In this document: one piece after another, positions 34,220-41,640 of the stretch
Layout: each line of letters starts with the position of its first letter
Numbering within the stretch: position 1 is the stretch's first letter
Assembly: GCF_023074055.1 (NCBI RefSeq)
Contig: NZ_JADPKR010000115.1
Span: 186,001 to 250,000 of the forward strand
Direction of reading: 5' to 3'
Source of the DNA: Bradyrhizobium sp. 141
GTDB taxonomy: Bacteria > Pseudomonadota > Alphaproteobacteria > Rhizobiales > Xanthobacteraceae
Length of the DNA: 64,000 nt
Made by a program: the position numbers and the translations under genes
Notes under the pieces: model-generated
Database searches by the model: none
What the model saw: the letters and a program-made list of their open reading frames with translations, nothing else
What the model was told of the DNA's origin: nothing

Positions 34220-35209
34220 ATGGCGACCAACAAGAAGAAGATTTTCGTTACACAAACTTTGTCGCAAGGGGCACGCGCCCTTCTCACCCAGCGGGACGAT
34301 ATCGAGCTCGTCGAGTTTCCGAACCTGATCTCGGCTGGGGATTTCGAGGCCTTGCTGAAGAGCCATGCGCCGGTCCACGGCGTGGCACTCGGCGCCACCG
34401 CTTTCGGCGAGACCGAGCTCGAGGCGTCCCGCGGCATGCAGGTGGTGACCCGCATCGGCGTCGGCTATGACGCCGTCGACGTGCCCGCCCTCTCCCGCCG
34501 CAAGGTGCCGCTGATGGTTGCGGGCAGCGCGAACTCTCCTTCGGTCGCGGAAGCGGCGCTGTTCATGATGCTGACGCTCGCCAAGCGTGCGCAGGAGTTG
34601 CACGCCTGCGTCAGGGACGGCAAATGGGCCGACCGGCTCGGCATGCTGCCGTTCGATCTCTACGGCAAGACCGTACTGGTCATCGGCTTCGGTCGCATCG
34701 GCAGCCGTACCGCCAAGCGGTGCCTCGCGATGGAAATGAACGTGCAGGTCTACGATCCCTACAAGCCTGCCTCTGAGATCAAGGCTGCCGGCTGCGAACC
34801 TGTCGCTGACTTCGATGCCGCCCTGCCTCACGCCGATTTCGTCACCATCCACTGCCCGAAGACGCCGGAGACGATCGGCTTGTTTGACGCGGCGCGGATC
34901 GGCCGGATGAAGCCGAATTCCTATCTCATCAACACGGCACGCGGCGGCATCGTCAAGGAAGCCGCGCTTTACGGCGCCCTGGTCTCCGGCAAGCTCGCCG
35001 GCGCCGGGATCGACGTGTTCGAGATGGAGCCGCCGCCGGTCAGCAATGCACTGTTCGCCCTGCCCAACGTCATCATCGCCCCGCACGTTGCCGGCGTGAC
35101 AGTCGAGGCGGTCCAGCGCATGAGCGAGCAGACCGCGCGCAACATCCTAAGTGTGCTGGACGGCGATCCTATCCGGCAGAACGTCATCAATCAGGACGTG
35201 CTGGGCTGA
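34220..35209 (+). CDS. D-isomer-specific 2-hydroxyacid dehydrogenase
   Basis: The 329-residue protein has an N-terminal catalytic half and the NAD-binding motif VIGFGRIGSRTAKR. The active-site Arg lies in LINTARGGIVKE, Glu about 30 residues on, and His in IIAPHVAGVT. It interconverts a D-2-hydroxy acid and a 2-keto acid with NAD(P)H (phosphoglycerate, glyoxylate or hydroxypyruvate types). As last gene of a sugar-type ABC operon it may process a sugar acid derived from the imported compound. A hairpin follows 9 nt after the stop. Confidence 0.9.
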   Translation: MATNKKKIFVTQTLSQGARALLTQRDDIELVEFPNLISAGDFEALLKSHAPVHGVALGATAFGETELEASRGMQVVTRIGVGYDAVDVPALSRRKVPLMVAGSANSPSVAEAALFMMLTLAKRAQELHACVRDGKWADRLGMLPFDLYGKTVLVIGFGRIGSRTAKRCLAMEMNVQVYDPYKPASEIKAAGCEPVADFDAALPHADFVTIHCPKTPETIGLFDAARIGRMKPNSYLINTARGGIVKEAALYGALVSGKLAGAGIDVFEMEPPPVSNALFALPNVIIAPHVAGVTVEAVQRMSEQTARNILSVLDGDPIRQNVINQDVLG

Positions 35210-35217
35210 ACGAGCCC

Positions 35218-35250
35218 AAGGCGGGCGGGCAATACCGCCCGCCTTCGGAA
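35218..35250 (+). terminator. Terminator hairpin of the sugar ABC operon
   Basis: AAGGCGGGCGG and CCGCCCGCCTT form a perfect 11-bp stem with a 6-nt loop, 9 nt after the dehydrogenase stop. The T-run is short (TT then CGG), so release may be rho-assisted. Confidence 0.65.
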
Positions 35251-35379
35251 GGCCAGAATGCGTCCCATTTTGGTGCAGATCGAGCCCCAACTCAGCCTTA
35301 ATCAAGCGCGTGTAATGGAGCCGGAAGCGCGGCGGCAGTGGGACAGACTGGCCGTCGCGTCGAGCTGGAGGATGGACCC

Positions 35380-35907
35380 TTGTCAGAGATCGACCCGACC
35401 GACCACGCGCTGGCGACCATCGCCAGCATCCTGGAGAATCCCGAGCCCGTTCTCGTCATTCGCAAGACCGAAACCGAGATCGTGGTCGCCGGAGAGCGCG
35501 AGCACATCGACTCCGACGAACAGCAGGTCGTCGACGAATATTCGGTCGTCGACGAGCATCCGTCGGTCGACGAACATCCGTCAATCGAAGAGCATCCAGT
35601 GGTCGAAGAGCAGCCGCTGGTGCCGGAGCACACCGATGCCGACGGCTACAGCAAGGTCGGCCCCGGCCCGATGGTCGCGATCCGGCTGAAATGGACGGTC
35701 CATCGCGGCGATGACGACCAGTTCTACGTCCACGAGACCATCGGCGAGCAATCCGTCCCCGTGGTCAGCGGCCCCATGACGAGCGAGGCCGCGGTGCATT
35801 TCGTCGACACGCAGGAGGACGAGGCGCACCGGCGCTTCGAAGAGCTGCGCAGCGAGATCGCCGGCCGCAGCTCGCTCGCCGATTACGAGCGCAAGGGCGA
35901 AGCCTAG
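35380..35907 (+). CDS. Hypothetical protein with acidic VDEHPS repeats, TTG start
   Basis: The 175-residue cytosolic protein has a helical N-terminus (TDHALATIASILENPEPVLV) and a central acidic region with about five copies of a (V/I)(D/E)EHP(S/V)-type unit at residues about 55-85. Its C-terminal half has WTVHRGDDDQFYVHE and a helical end. GGAGGA ends 7 nt before the TTG at 35380, which fixes the start over the GTG or ATG-like codons upstream. The repeat codes in 18-nt DNA units, suggesting recent expansion. It converges with the DUF1993 gene and overlaps its stop by 4 nt. Function unknown. Confidence 0.7.
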   Translation: MSEIDPTDHALATIASILENPEPVLVIRKTETEIVVAGEREHIDSDEQQVVDEYSVVDEHPSVDEHPSIEEHPVVEEQPLVPEHTDADGYSKVGPGPMVAIRLKWTVHRGDDDQFYVHETIGEQSVPVVSGPMTSEAAVHFVDTQEDEAHRRFEELRSEIAGRSSLADYERKGEA

Positions 35908-36419
35908 CGCTCGCGCGGGCCAAGAAAGTCCCGCTTCACCAGCTCGACGCCGGCGTGCCGCAACAGGTCGTAGGCCGTCGTGACGTGAAAGAAGAACTGG
36001 GGCACGCTGAACGTCAGCAGCAGCGTCCGCCCGGTGAACGGCAGCTCGGTGCCGTTCTTCAGCTTGAAGAAGAGATTCCGTTCCGCCGCCGCGTCGATCT
36101 CCGCGCGCGGCAGGCTTTCGATGAACTCGATCGCCGTCGCGATGCGCGCCTGGAGCCCGGCCATGTCGTGCTCCAGCACCGGCAGCGCCACAGGCTCGCG
36201 CCCGGCCAGCAAGGCCGGAGCAACCGTGGCATGACGGCAGGCCTCGCCGACCTGCTGCGCCAGATCGTACATGTTCGGCGCCATTCGCATGCCGAGCAGG
36301 ATCGCCGGGTTGAACTTGCGGGCCTCGGCATAGGCAACGCTCTTGTCGAGCAGTGCCGACAGATTTCGCAAGTACGGCACGAAGAGGCCGACCGAGGCCT
36401 CGTACATCGAGATCGTCAC
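35904..36419 (-). CDS. DUF1993 family protein, GTG start
   Basis: The 171-residue protein follows the DUF1993 pattern: TISMYEASVGLFVPYLRNLS at the start, then LLDKSVAYAEARKFNP, a central MAPNMYDLAQQVGEACRHA helix, and FFFHVTTAYDLLRHAGVELV near the end. Members are helical-bundle proteins related to the DinB superfamily, of unknown activity. GTG at 36419 gives the standard N-terminus and has AAGGGA upstream; ATG 12 nt later is the alternative. Monocistronic. Confidence 0.85.
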   Translation of the reverse strand: MTISMYEASVGLFVPYLRNLSALLDKSVAYAEARKFNPAILLGMRMAPNMYDLAQQVGEACRHATVAPALLAGREPVALPVLEHDMAGLQARIATAIEFIESLPRAEIDAAAERNLFFKLKNGTELPFTGRTLLLTFSVPQFFFHVTTAYDLLRHAGVELVKRDFLGPRER

Positions 36420-36521
36420 CTCTGAATTCCCTTCAATTCCGCCTCGCCAGCGACGGGCATCTGGTCTAAATCCACACCTCAAGAGCTGCACAATGACAGC
36501 TCGGGCATGGGTGGAAAAGAG

Positions 36522-37313
36522 ATGATCGTTCGAAGGGCTGTTCGAATCTTGGCGGCTGTGGCCGTGGCGTTGCTGGCAAATCTTTCGGCTCACGCGCAGC
36601 AGGCGCCCTCGCGCCTCGACGAGATCGTCAAGCGCGGCACCCTGCGCGTCGGCATGACCGGCGACTACAAGCCGTTCACCTATCTGGACAAGACCACGCA
36701 ACAATTCAGCGGCTTCGACGTCGACATGGCGGAAGCGCTCGGCAAGGCGCTCGGGGTCAAGGTCGAGTTCGTGCCGACGGCCTGGCCGAAGCTGATGAAG
36801 GATTTCGAGGCCGACCAGTTCGACATCGCGATGGGCGGCGTCTCGGTCACGCTCGACCGGCAGAAGAAGGGACTCTTCTCGACACCGATCATGCGCGAGG
36901 GCAAGACGCCGATCACGCGCTGCGCCGACGTCGGCAAGTACCAGACGCTTCCGGACATCGACAAGAAGGGCACCCGCGTGATCGTCAATCCCGGCGGCAC
37001 CAACGAGCGTTTCGCACGCGCCAATGTCAAGGACGCCGAGATCACCGTCTTCCCCGACAACACCGTGATCTTCGACGAGATCGCCAAAGGCAACGCCGAT
37101 CTGATGATGACGGACGCCTCCGAGACGCGCTACCAGCAGAAGCAGCACGCCGGCGTGCTCTGCGCGGTGCATCCCGAAAAACCATTCGACTTCTCCGAGA
37201 AGGCCTACTGGCTCCAGCGCGACATGGCGCTGAAGGCTTTCGTCGACCAATGGCTGCACATTTCCATGGAAGACGGCAGCTACAAGAAGATCTACGCCGC
37301 CTGGTTCGACTGA
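36522..37313 (+). CDS. Periplasmic PheC-like cyclohexadienyl dehydratase
   Basis: The 263-residue protein has a signal peptide (MIVRRAVRILAAVAVALLAN, cleavage after AHAQ) and a solute-binding-protein fold. Its motifs match PheC of Pseudomonas closely as I remember it: TLRVGMTGDYKPFTYL, FDVDMAEALGKALGVKVEF, DIAMGGVSVTLDRQK, IVNPGGTNERFARANVK and HPEKPFDFSEKAYWLQRD. PheC enzymes convert prephenate or arogenate to phenylpyruvate or phenylalanine in the periplasm. An ordinary amino-acid binding protein is the alternative, but no transporter genes follow. A small secreted-protein gene begins 2 nt after the stop. Confidence 0.75.
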   Translation: MIVRRAVRILAAVAVALLANLSAHAQQAPSRLDEIVKRGTLRVGMTGDYKPFTYLDKTTQQFSGFDVDMAEALGKALGVKVEFVPTAWPKLMKDFEADQFDIAMGGVSVTLDRQKKGLFSTPIMREGKTPITRCADVGKYQTLPDIDKKGTRVIVNPGGTNERFARANVKDAEITVFPDNTVIFDEIAKGNADLMMTDASETRYQQKQHAGVLCAVHPEKPFDFSEKAYWLQRDMALKAFVDQWLHISMEDGSYKKIYAAWFD

Positions 37314-37314
37314 C

Positions 37315-37815
37315 ATGCGAAGGGAATTGGCGGTCGCAATTGTGCTCGGGATCAGCGGGGTCCACGGTGCGCTCGCACAGTCGAGGTTCACACCCGCGAC
37401 CGGGCCGGCATGCAAGGACGAGTCGACAAAAGAACTCAGTCTGTGGACCTGCCCGGGTCCGGCCGGTTACGTGGTGAGCTTTGCCGACGAAGGCAACATC
37501 GTATCGGTCACGATTGCGCCTCGGAGCAAAATCGAGAAGGTGTCCGGGCCGACCGCGCAATGGCGCGGCGCCGGCAAGTCGTTTGGCGAAAAGGTGCAAT
37601 GGATCATGCGTGCCGGCATACCAAGGGCCGCGGTGATCCGCACCTGGCGACGGGTCGACGACGATGAGAAGGAGCTCCAGGAGCTCTCCGTGTTCGCGAT
37701 CAGCGGCGCAAATGCCTGCCTCGTTGGTTCGGTCGATGTTCATGCCGATAAGGCGAACGACGTAGCGCTTGCCCGCGCCCAACAGGCGGCCAATGCGGGT
37801 TGTCCGCGGAAGTAG
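37315..37815 (+). CDS. Hypothetical secreted protein (166 aa)
   Basis: The 166-residue product has a signal peptide (AVAIVLGISGVHGALAQS) and a mature domain with four cysteines (PACKD, LWTCPGPAG, NACLVG, NAGCPRK) that probably form two disulfides. The ATG is 2 nt after the stop of the PheC-like gene, so it is translated from the same mRNA. I recognise the GPACKDESTKELSLWTCPGP type of start from rhizobial exported proteins without an assigned function. Confidence 0.7.
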   Translation: MRRELAVAIVLGISGVHGALAQSRFTPATGPACKDESTKELSLWTCPGPAGYVVSFADEGNIVSVTIAPRSKIEKVSGPTAQWRGAGKSFGEKVQWIMRAGIPRAAVIRTWRRVDDDEKELQELSVFAISGANACLVGSVDVHADKANDVALARAQQAANAGCPRK

Positions 37816-37933
37816 ACGGGGCGCGCTGAATTTTCGCTGATCAGGCGCCGAGCGGGCGCCGCCCCGCCCAACTCCAGGCAGAGTTCGGCGTTATTGAACC
37901 AAGGTCGGCGCGAGCACGACTCATACCGAGAAC

Positions 37934-37949
37934 AGTGATCTAGATCACT
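37934..37949. promoter_or_regulatory. Perfect palindrome with GTGA-N6-TCAC core
   Basis: AGTGATCTAGATCACT is a perfect 16-bp palindrome 60 nt upstream of the DUF2147 gene start. The GTGA-N6-TCAC core is that of CRP-type sites, and the inner TGATCTAGATCA also resembles FNR/FixK boxes, which need TTGA. A near match occurs upstream of the secreted-protein gene at 39049. Confidence 0.6.
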
Positions 37950-38009
37950 TTTTGCGATCGAGTCGGGGCGTAAGCGTCGGTCCGGGGACTATCTGCTCAG
38001 GAGATGGAA

Positions 38010-38870
38010 ATGAGGAAGCTGTTGGCCGCGGCCGCATTCCTTTTGGCGAGTACAGCTGCTCAAGCACAGTACACTTTCGAATATGGCGGGCGCACCATCC
38101 GGATTGATCCGGACCGCGGCACGGTGCAGATCCCGGGCGTGTACGACAACACGGGCCAGGGCAAGGCCAAGAAGGCCAAGAAGAACGAGGCGACCCCGGG
38201 CCAGCAGGCACCGCAGCAAGCCACGATTGAGCCGCAAACGCCGGCCGCGCCTGCGGCTCCCGCCCCGACTGCCCCACCGTCCGCCGCCGCGCCTGCACCC
38301 GCTGCCGCAGCACCATCGCCGGCTCCGCCTCCGGCCGCGACCGCCAGCAATGCGCCGGCCAGCACAGCTGTCCTGCCGCCGCCCGCGCCCCCTCCGGCAG
38401 CTGCGCCGGTCGAGCAGCAGGCAGCTCCCGCAGCGGCCCCGCCGCCAGCTCCGACAGTGGCCGCGGCACCTCCGGCGGCCCCGTCTCCGCCGCCCGCGCC
38501 GGCCCCTGCCCCCGTTCAGGCCGCCGCCGTCGCGCCGCCGGCTCCCGCAGCCGCGCCCACGCGGGACCTCACTTCACCGCTCGGCGTTTGGCTCACCGAG
38601 GAGAAGGAAGGCAAGGTCCGCATCGAGCAATGCGGCAGCAATCTGTGCGGCTATTCGGTCGACAGCAAATCGAACCAGAATGGCGAGCAGGTTCTGATCA
38701 ACATGAAGCCGAGCAAGGACCAGAAATGGTCCGGCCGCATCCTCGATCCGAACTCCGGCTCAACCTATGATTCGACGATCGCAATGAAGGGCACCGACCG
38801 CCTGCGCGTGCAGGGCTGCGCCTTCGGCGGCATGTTCTGCGGCGGACAGACCTGGACGCGGGTGAACTGA
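38010..38870 (+). CDS. Secreted DUF2147 protein with a Pro/Ala-rich linker
   Basis: The 286-residue product has a signal peptide (MRKLLAAAAFLLASTAAQAQ), a short N-terminal domain (YTFEYGGRTIRIDPDRGTVQ) and a Lys-rich patch. Then comes a Pro/Ala low-complexity linker of about 110 residues (about 75-185). The C-terminal DUF2147 domain contains PLGVWLTEEKEGKVRIEQCG and a CAFGGMFCGGQTWTRVN end. The linker may span the cell wall or reach the outer membrane. GGAG lies 5 nt before the second ATG (38010), so I prefer it to the ATG at 38004. A palindromic site lies upstream and a terminator follows. Confidence 0.8.
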   Translation: MRKLLAAAAFLLASTAAQAQYTFEYGGRTIRIDPDRGTVQIPGVYDNTGQGKAKKAKKNEATPGQQAPQQATIEPQTPAAPAAPAPTAPPSAAAPAPAAAAPSPAPPPAATASNAPASTAVLPPPAPPPAAAPVEQQAAPAAAPPPAPTVAAAPPAAPSPPPAPAPAPVQAAAVAPPAPAAAPTRDLTSPLGVWLTEEKEGKVRIEQCGSNLCGYSVDSKSNQNGEQVLINMKPSKDQKWSGRILDPNSGSTYDSTIAMKGTDRLRVQGCAFGGMFCGGQTWTRVN

Positions 38871-38896
38871 GTTTTGACTCGACGCTCTGATTGAGG

Positions 38897-38928
38897 AAGG
38901 GGCCCGCGATCCGGGCCCCTTTGCTTTT
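38897..38928 (+). terminator. Rho-independent terminator
   Basis: GGGGCCCG and CGGGCCCC form an 8-bp stem with a 5-nt loop, followed by TTTGCTTTT, 28 nt after the DUF2147 stop. Confidence 0.85.
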
Positions 38929-38947
38929 GCCCGGCTGTCGGTGCGAG

Positions 38948-38961
38948 GTGCACTAGATCAC
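38948..38961. promoter_or_regulatory. Near-palindromic GTGC-N6-TCAC site
   Basis: GTGCACTAGATCAC differs by one base in the left arm from the GTGA-N6-TCAC core at 37935-37948, and shares the CTAGATCAC right half exactly. It lies 87 nt before the secreted-protein start at 39049. Confidence 0.5.
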
Positions 38962-39048
38962 ACAGCCTGCTGCTCGCGTGATAGCCCTCACATTGCCGGT
39001 TCCGCGCCCGTGCCATGTTCCCCGCATGGTCACCCACAGGGGCGTGTC

Positions 39049-39405
39049 ATGAACGGCTTTCGCAAAGGTCTCTTCGCCACCATCGTCGCCATCGCCTTCC
39101 CGCTCGCGCAGGCTGATGCTGCGACAAGTACTTTCGACGGCACATGGAATGTCCGCATCTCGTCATCGAGCGAGACCTGCGGCAACGGCGCGACCGTCGC
39201 GATCGGCATCAACAACGGGCAGATCGCCTCGAGCAGCACCGCGGTGACGGCGTCCGGCCGCGTGGCGGACGCCGGCAGCATCAATGTCACCCTGAGCACC
39301 GGCATCAAGCGTGCCGTCGGCTTCGGACGGCTCAGCGGCACCTCGGGCTCCGGCACCTGGCGCGGGCCCCTGTGCACGGGGACGTGGACGGCGGAAAGGA
39401 TGTAG
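39049..39405 (+). CDS. Hypothetical secreted beta-rich protein (118 aa)
   Basis: The 118-residue product has a signal peptide (FRKGLFATIVAIAFPLAQ, cleavage after ADAAT). The Ser/Thr/Gly-rich mature domain has FDGTWNVRISSSSETCGNG, SGRVADAGSINVTLSTG and GTWRGPLCTGTWTAERM, a pattern of beta strands with two cysteines. It resembles small exported lipocalin- or beta-barrel-like proteins that are common and unassigned in Bradyrhizobium. It shares an upstream GTGM-N6-TCAC-type site with the DUF2147 gene. Confidence 0.75.
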   Translation: MNGFRKGLFATIVAIAFPLAQADAATSTFDGTWNVRISSSSETCGNGATVAIGINNGQIASSSTAVTASGRVADAGSINVTLSTGIKRAVGFGRLSGTSGSGTWRGPLCTGTWTAERM

Positions 39406-39412
39406 GTTTGCC

Positions 39413-39537
39413 GTGCCCGGACGCGCCAGCGTTGCTGCGCAGAGCCGGGACCCAGCGCTGTTCGTGGTCTCAAATCCTGGGTCCCGGATCGGCGACGCCT
39501 CGCCTTCAGGCGACGCGTCTTGTACGGGACACGAGAA
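39413..39537. repeat. Dispersed intergenic repeat, copy B
   Basis: Same family as 13389-13547: CAGAGCCGGGACCCA, CCTGGGTCCCGG and GGGACACGAG blocks in the same order, with an internal inverted repeat GACGCCTCGCC/GGCGACGCGTC. It fills the gap between convergent genes. Confidence 0.6.
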
Positions 39538-39538
39538 G

Positions 39539-39943
39539 CTAGCCCAACGCGGCTCCGTACTCTGCGTCAGTGACCGGCTCAAGCCAGGTCGAGTAGACGC
39601 CGTCGAGCGCTTCCTGCATGGCGATGTGGCACATGCCGTTGGTCGGCGATGCCCCGTGCCAGTGCAACTCGCCCGGCGGAATCCAGATGGTGTCGCCGGG
39701 ACGGATCTCCCTGACAGGGCCGCCCTTGGTCTGCACGCGCCCGACGCCGGAGATGACGTAGAGCGTCTGCCCGAGCGGATGGTGATGCCAGTTGGTGCGC
39801 GCGCCCGGCTCGAAGGCAACGCGCGAGCAGTTCAGCCGTGCCGGCGCCGGTGCCATGATGACGGGGTCCTGCCACACGGTGCCGGTGAAGTTTTCCTTGG
39901 GCGCGCGGCGGGTCGGCCGCGTGCCTGCAACAGTGATCTCCAT
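39539..39943 (-). CDS. Cupin-domain protein
   Basis: The 134-residue protein has the two cupin motifs. GARTNWHHHPLGQTLYVISG carries the HxH metal ligands, and PGDTIWIPPGELHWHG carries the late His. Such small cupins bind a metal and act as isomerases, decarboxylases or simple sensors; relatives of this length are often annotated as carboxymuconolactone-linked cupins. It lies 17 nt downstream of the RraA-like gene on the same strand, so they are co-transcribed. Reaction unknown. Confidence 0.85.
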   Translation of the reverse strand: MEITVAGTRPTRRAPKENFTGTVWQDPVIMAPAPARLNCSRVAFEPGARTNWHHHPLGQTLYVISGVGRVQTKGGPVREIRPGDTIWIPPGELHWHGASPTNGMCHIAMQEALDGVYSTWLEPVTDAEYGAALG

Positions 39944-39960
39944 GGGGGTCCTCGCTTCCG

Positions 39961-40659
39961 TTACTTCTTGCTGGCGGCGTAGCGCGCCTTGGTCTCGGCG
40001 TTCATGGGATAGAGGCCCGGCAGCACCGCGCCGTTGTTCACCTCGTTGACGATCCAGGCTTCCATGCGCTCCTGCTCGACGCCCTCGTTGAGGACGTGAT
40101 CGAGCATTGCCTGCGGGATCAGCACGCAGCCGTCCTGGTCGGCGACCACGATGTCGTTCGGAAAAACGGCAACTCCGCCGCAGCCGATCGGCTCGCCCCA
40201 GCCGACGAAGGTCAGGCCGGCAACGGAGGGCGGCGCGGCATAGCCGTCGCACCACACCGGAAGATTGGTGCCGAGCACGCCCTCGACGTCACGCACGACG
40301 CCGTCGGTGACGAGCGCGGTGACGCCGCGCTTCATCATGCGGGCGCAGAGAATGTCGCCGAAGATGCCGGCATCGGTGATGCCCATGGCATCGACCACGG
40401 CGATACATCCGTCCGGCATCGCCTCGATCGCGGTGCGGGTCGAGATCGGCGACGACCAGGATTCCGGCGTCGCCAGATCCTCGCGTGCCGGCACGAAGCG
40501 CAGCGTGAAGGCCGGTCCCACCAGGCGCGGCAGGCCCGGGCGCAGCGGCCGCGCGCCCCGCATCCACACATTGCGCAGGCCCTTCTTCAGCAGGACCGTG
40601 GTGATGGTGGCGGTGGTGATGCCGGCGAGGGTCTTGCGGGCTTCGGGGGACAGCGACAT
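39961..40659 (-). CDS. RraA-like / HMG aldolase family protein
   Basis: The 232-residue protein has the RraA fold signatures: TATITTVLLKKGLRNVWMRG, VGPAFTLRFVPAREDL, CIAVVDAMGITDAGIFGDIL, GVTALVTDGVVRD (substrate Arg and metal Asp), and NDIVVADQDGCVLIPQAM. Metabolic members are 4-hydroxy-4-methyl-2-oxoglutarate aldolases or oxaloacetate decarboxylases, while RraA itself inhibits RNase E. The retained Arg-Asp motif and the cupin partner favour an enzyme. I start at MSLSPEARKT (40659). Divergent from pxpB across a 249-nt gap with a palindrome. Confidence 0.85.
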   Translation of the reverse strand: MSLSPEARKTLAGITTATITTVLLKKGLRNVWMRGARPLRPGLPRLVGPAFTLRFVPAREDLATPESWSSPISTRTAIEAMPDGCIAVVDAMGITDAGIFGDILCARMMKRGVTALVTDGVVRDVEGVLGTNLPVWCDGYAAPPSVAGLTFVGWGEPIGCGGVAVFPNDIVVADQDGCVLIPQAMLDHVLNEGVEQERMEAWIVNEVNNGAVLPGLYPMNAETKARYAASKK

Positions 40660-40774
40660 GGATGACAACGAGCTCCGGATGGCGGGAAAGAACGCGCGCA
40701 TCTTGCGAGCCGCAGCTCTTGCGTCAAGGGCGAAGAGGCCACCAATAACGCAGGGCGGCTGAGCCGTTATGCGA

Positions 40775-40797
40775 CGCGATAACAAGGCCTTATCGCG
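40775..40797. promoter_or_regulatory. 23-bp palindrome between divergent operons
   Basis: CGCGATAA and TTATCGCG (8 bp each) flank a 7-nt spacer in the gap between the RraA-like operon (minus) and pxpB (plus). The position suits an operator that controls both directions. It is followed by TTGTATTAATTTATT, an AT-rich promoter-like patch. Confidence 0.55.
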
Positions 40798-40908
40798 CCC
40801 CCTTGTATTAATTTATTGGACTAGCGGGCGCATTTGCGCGAAGCAGGACGAGGCGGAACTCCCACGTCGGGGGCCGCATTCCCGATTTCGACAGCTCTTC
40901 GACAGCTC

Positions 40909-41640
40909 ATGGCCGCGACGCTTCCCCCGCCCCGCCTTCTGCCCAGTGGCGACAGCGCCGTCACGGTCGAGTTCAGCCGCACCATCGATGACGACGCCAA
41001 CCAGCGCGTGCTGGCGCTGGACAAGGCGCTCGCGGCAAGCCCCATCGACGGCATCACCGAGACCGTGCCGACCTATCGCTCGCTGCTGGTGCATTACGAT
41101 CCCGGCAAGATCGGTTTCGACGCGCTCGGCGAAAAGATCCTGCCGATCGCCACCCGGCCGTTACCGCCGGTGACCAAGGCACGCCGCTGGCGCATTCCCG
41201 TCGCGTATGGCGGCGAGCACGGCATCGATCTCGATGATGTCGCCAAGGCGCTGAACACCACGCCAGACGACATCGTCGCCCGTCACGTTGGCGGCGACTA
41301 CAAGGTTGCCATGATCGGCTTCACGCCGGGCTGGTCCTATCTCAGCGGCCTCGACAAATCCCTGCACATGTCACGGCGGCAAAATCCGCGGCTGCTGACG
41401 CCCGCCGGCACGATCTCGATCGGCGGCATTCAGGCCGGGATCCAGTGCCTCGCCGCGCCGAGCGGCTGGCACCTGCTCGGCCGCACGCCAGTGCGGACCT
41501 ATCAGCTCCACCGCAACCCGACCTTCCTCACCGAGCCCGGTGATCGCGTGACGTTCTTCGCCATCGACCACAAGACCTTCGACGAACTGGACCGCGCCGC
41601 GGAAGCCGGCGAGATCGTCGCCGAGCAGGTGGACGCATGA
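40909..41640 (+). CDS. pxpB: 5-oxoprolinase subunit PxpB
   Basis: The 243-residue protein matches the KipI/PxpB family: LLPSGDSAVTVEFSRTIDDD at the start, YRSLLVHYDP, the central GFTPGWSYLSGLD motif, and SIGGIQAGIQCLAAPSGWHL. With PxpC and PxpA it forms the ATP-dependent prokaryotic 5-oxoprolinase that opens pyroglutamate to glutamate. The ATG at 40909 gives the usual N-terminus. The stop overlaps the pxpC start by 4 nt (ATGA). Confidence 0.93.
   Translation: MAATLPPPRLLPSGDSAVTVEFSRTIDDDANQRVLALDKALAASPIDGITETVPTYRSLLVHYDPGKIGFDALGEKILPIATRPLPPVTKARRWRIPVAYGGEHGIDLDDVAKALNTTPDDIVARHVGGDYKVAMIGFTPGWSYLSGLDKSLHMSRRQNPRLLTPAGTISIGGIQAGIQCLAAPSGWHLLGRTPVRTYQLHRNPTFLTEPGDRVTFFAIDHKTFDELDRAAEAGEIVAEQVDA

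Noticed and set aside
35904..37415. A 503-codon minus-strand reading that extends the DUF1993 gene
   Set aside because: Only the last 171 residues match DUF1993. The rest is antisense to the PheC-like gene.
37934..37949. FixK2 box
   Set aside because: FixK-type boxes need TTG(A/C) and (T/G)CAA arms. Here the arms are GTGA and TCAC, closer to CRP-type sites.
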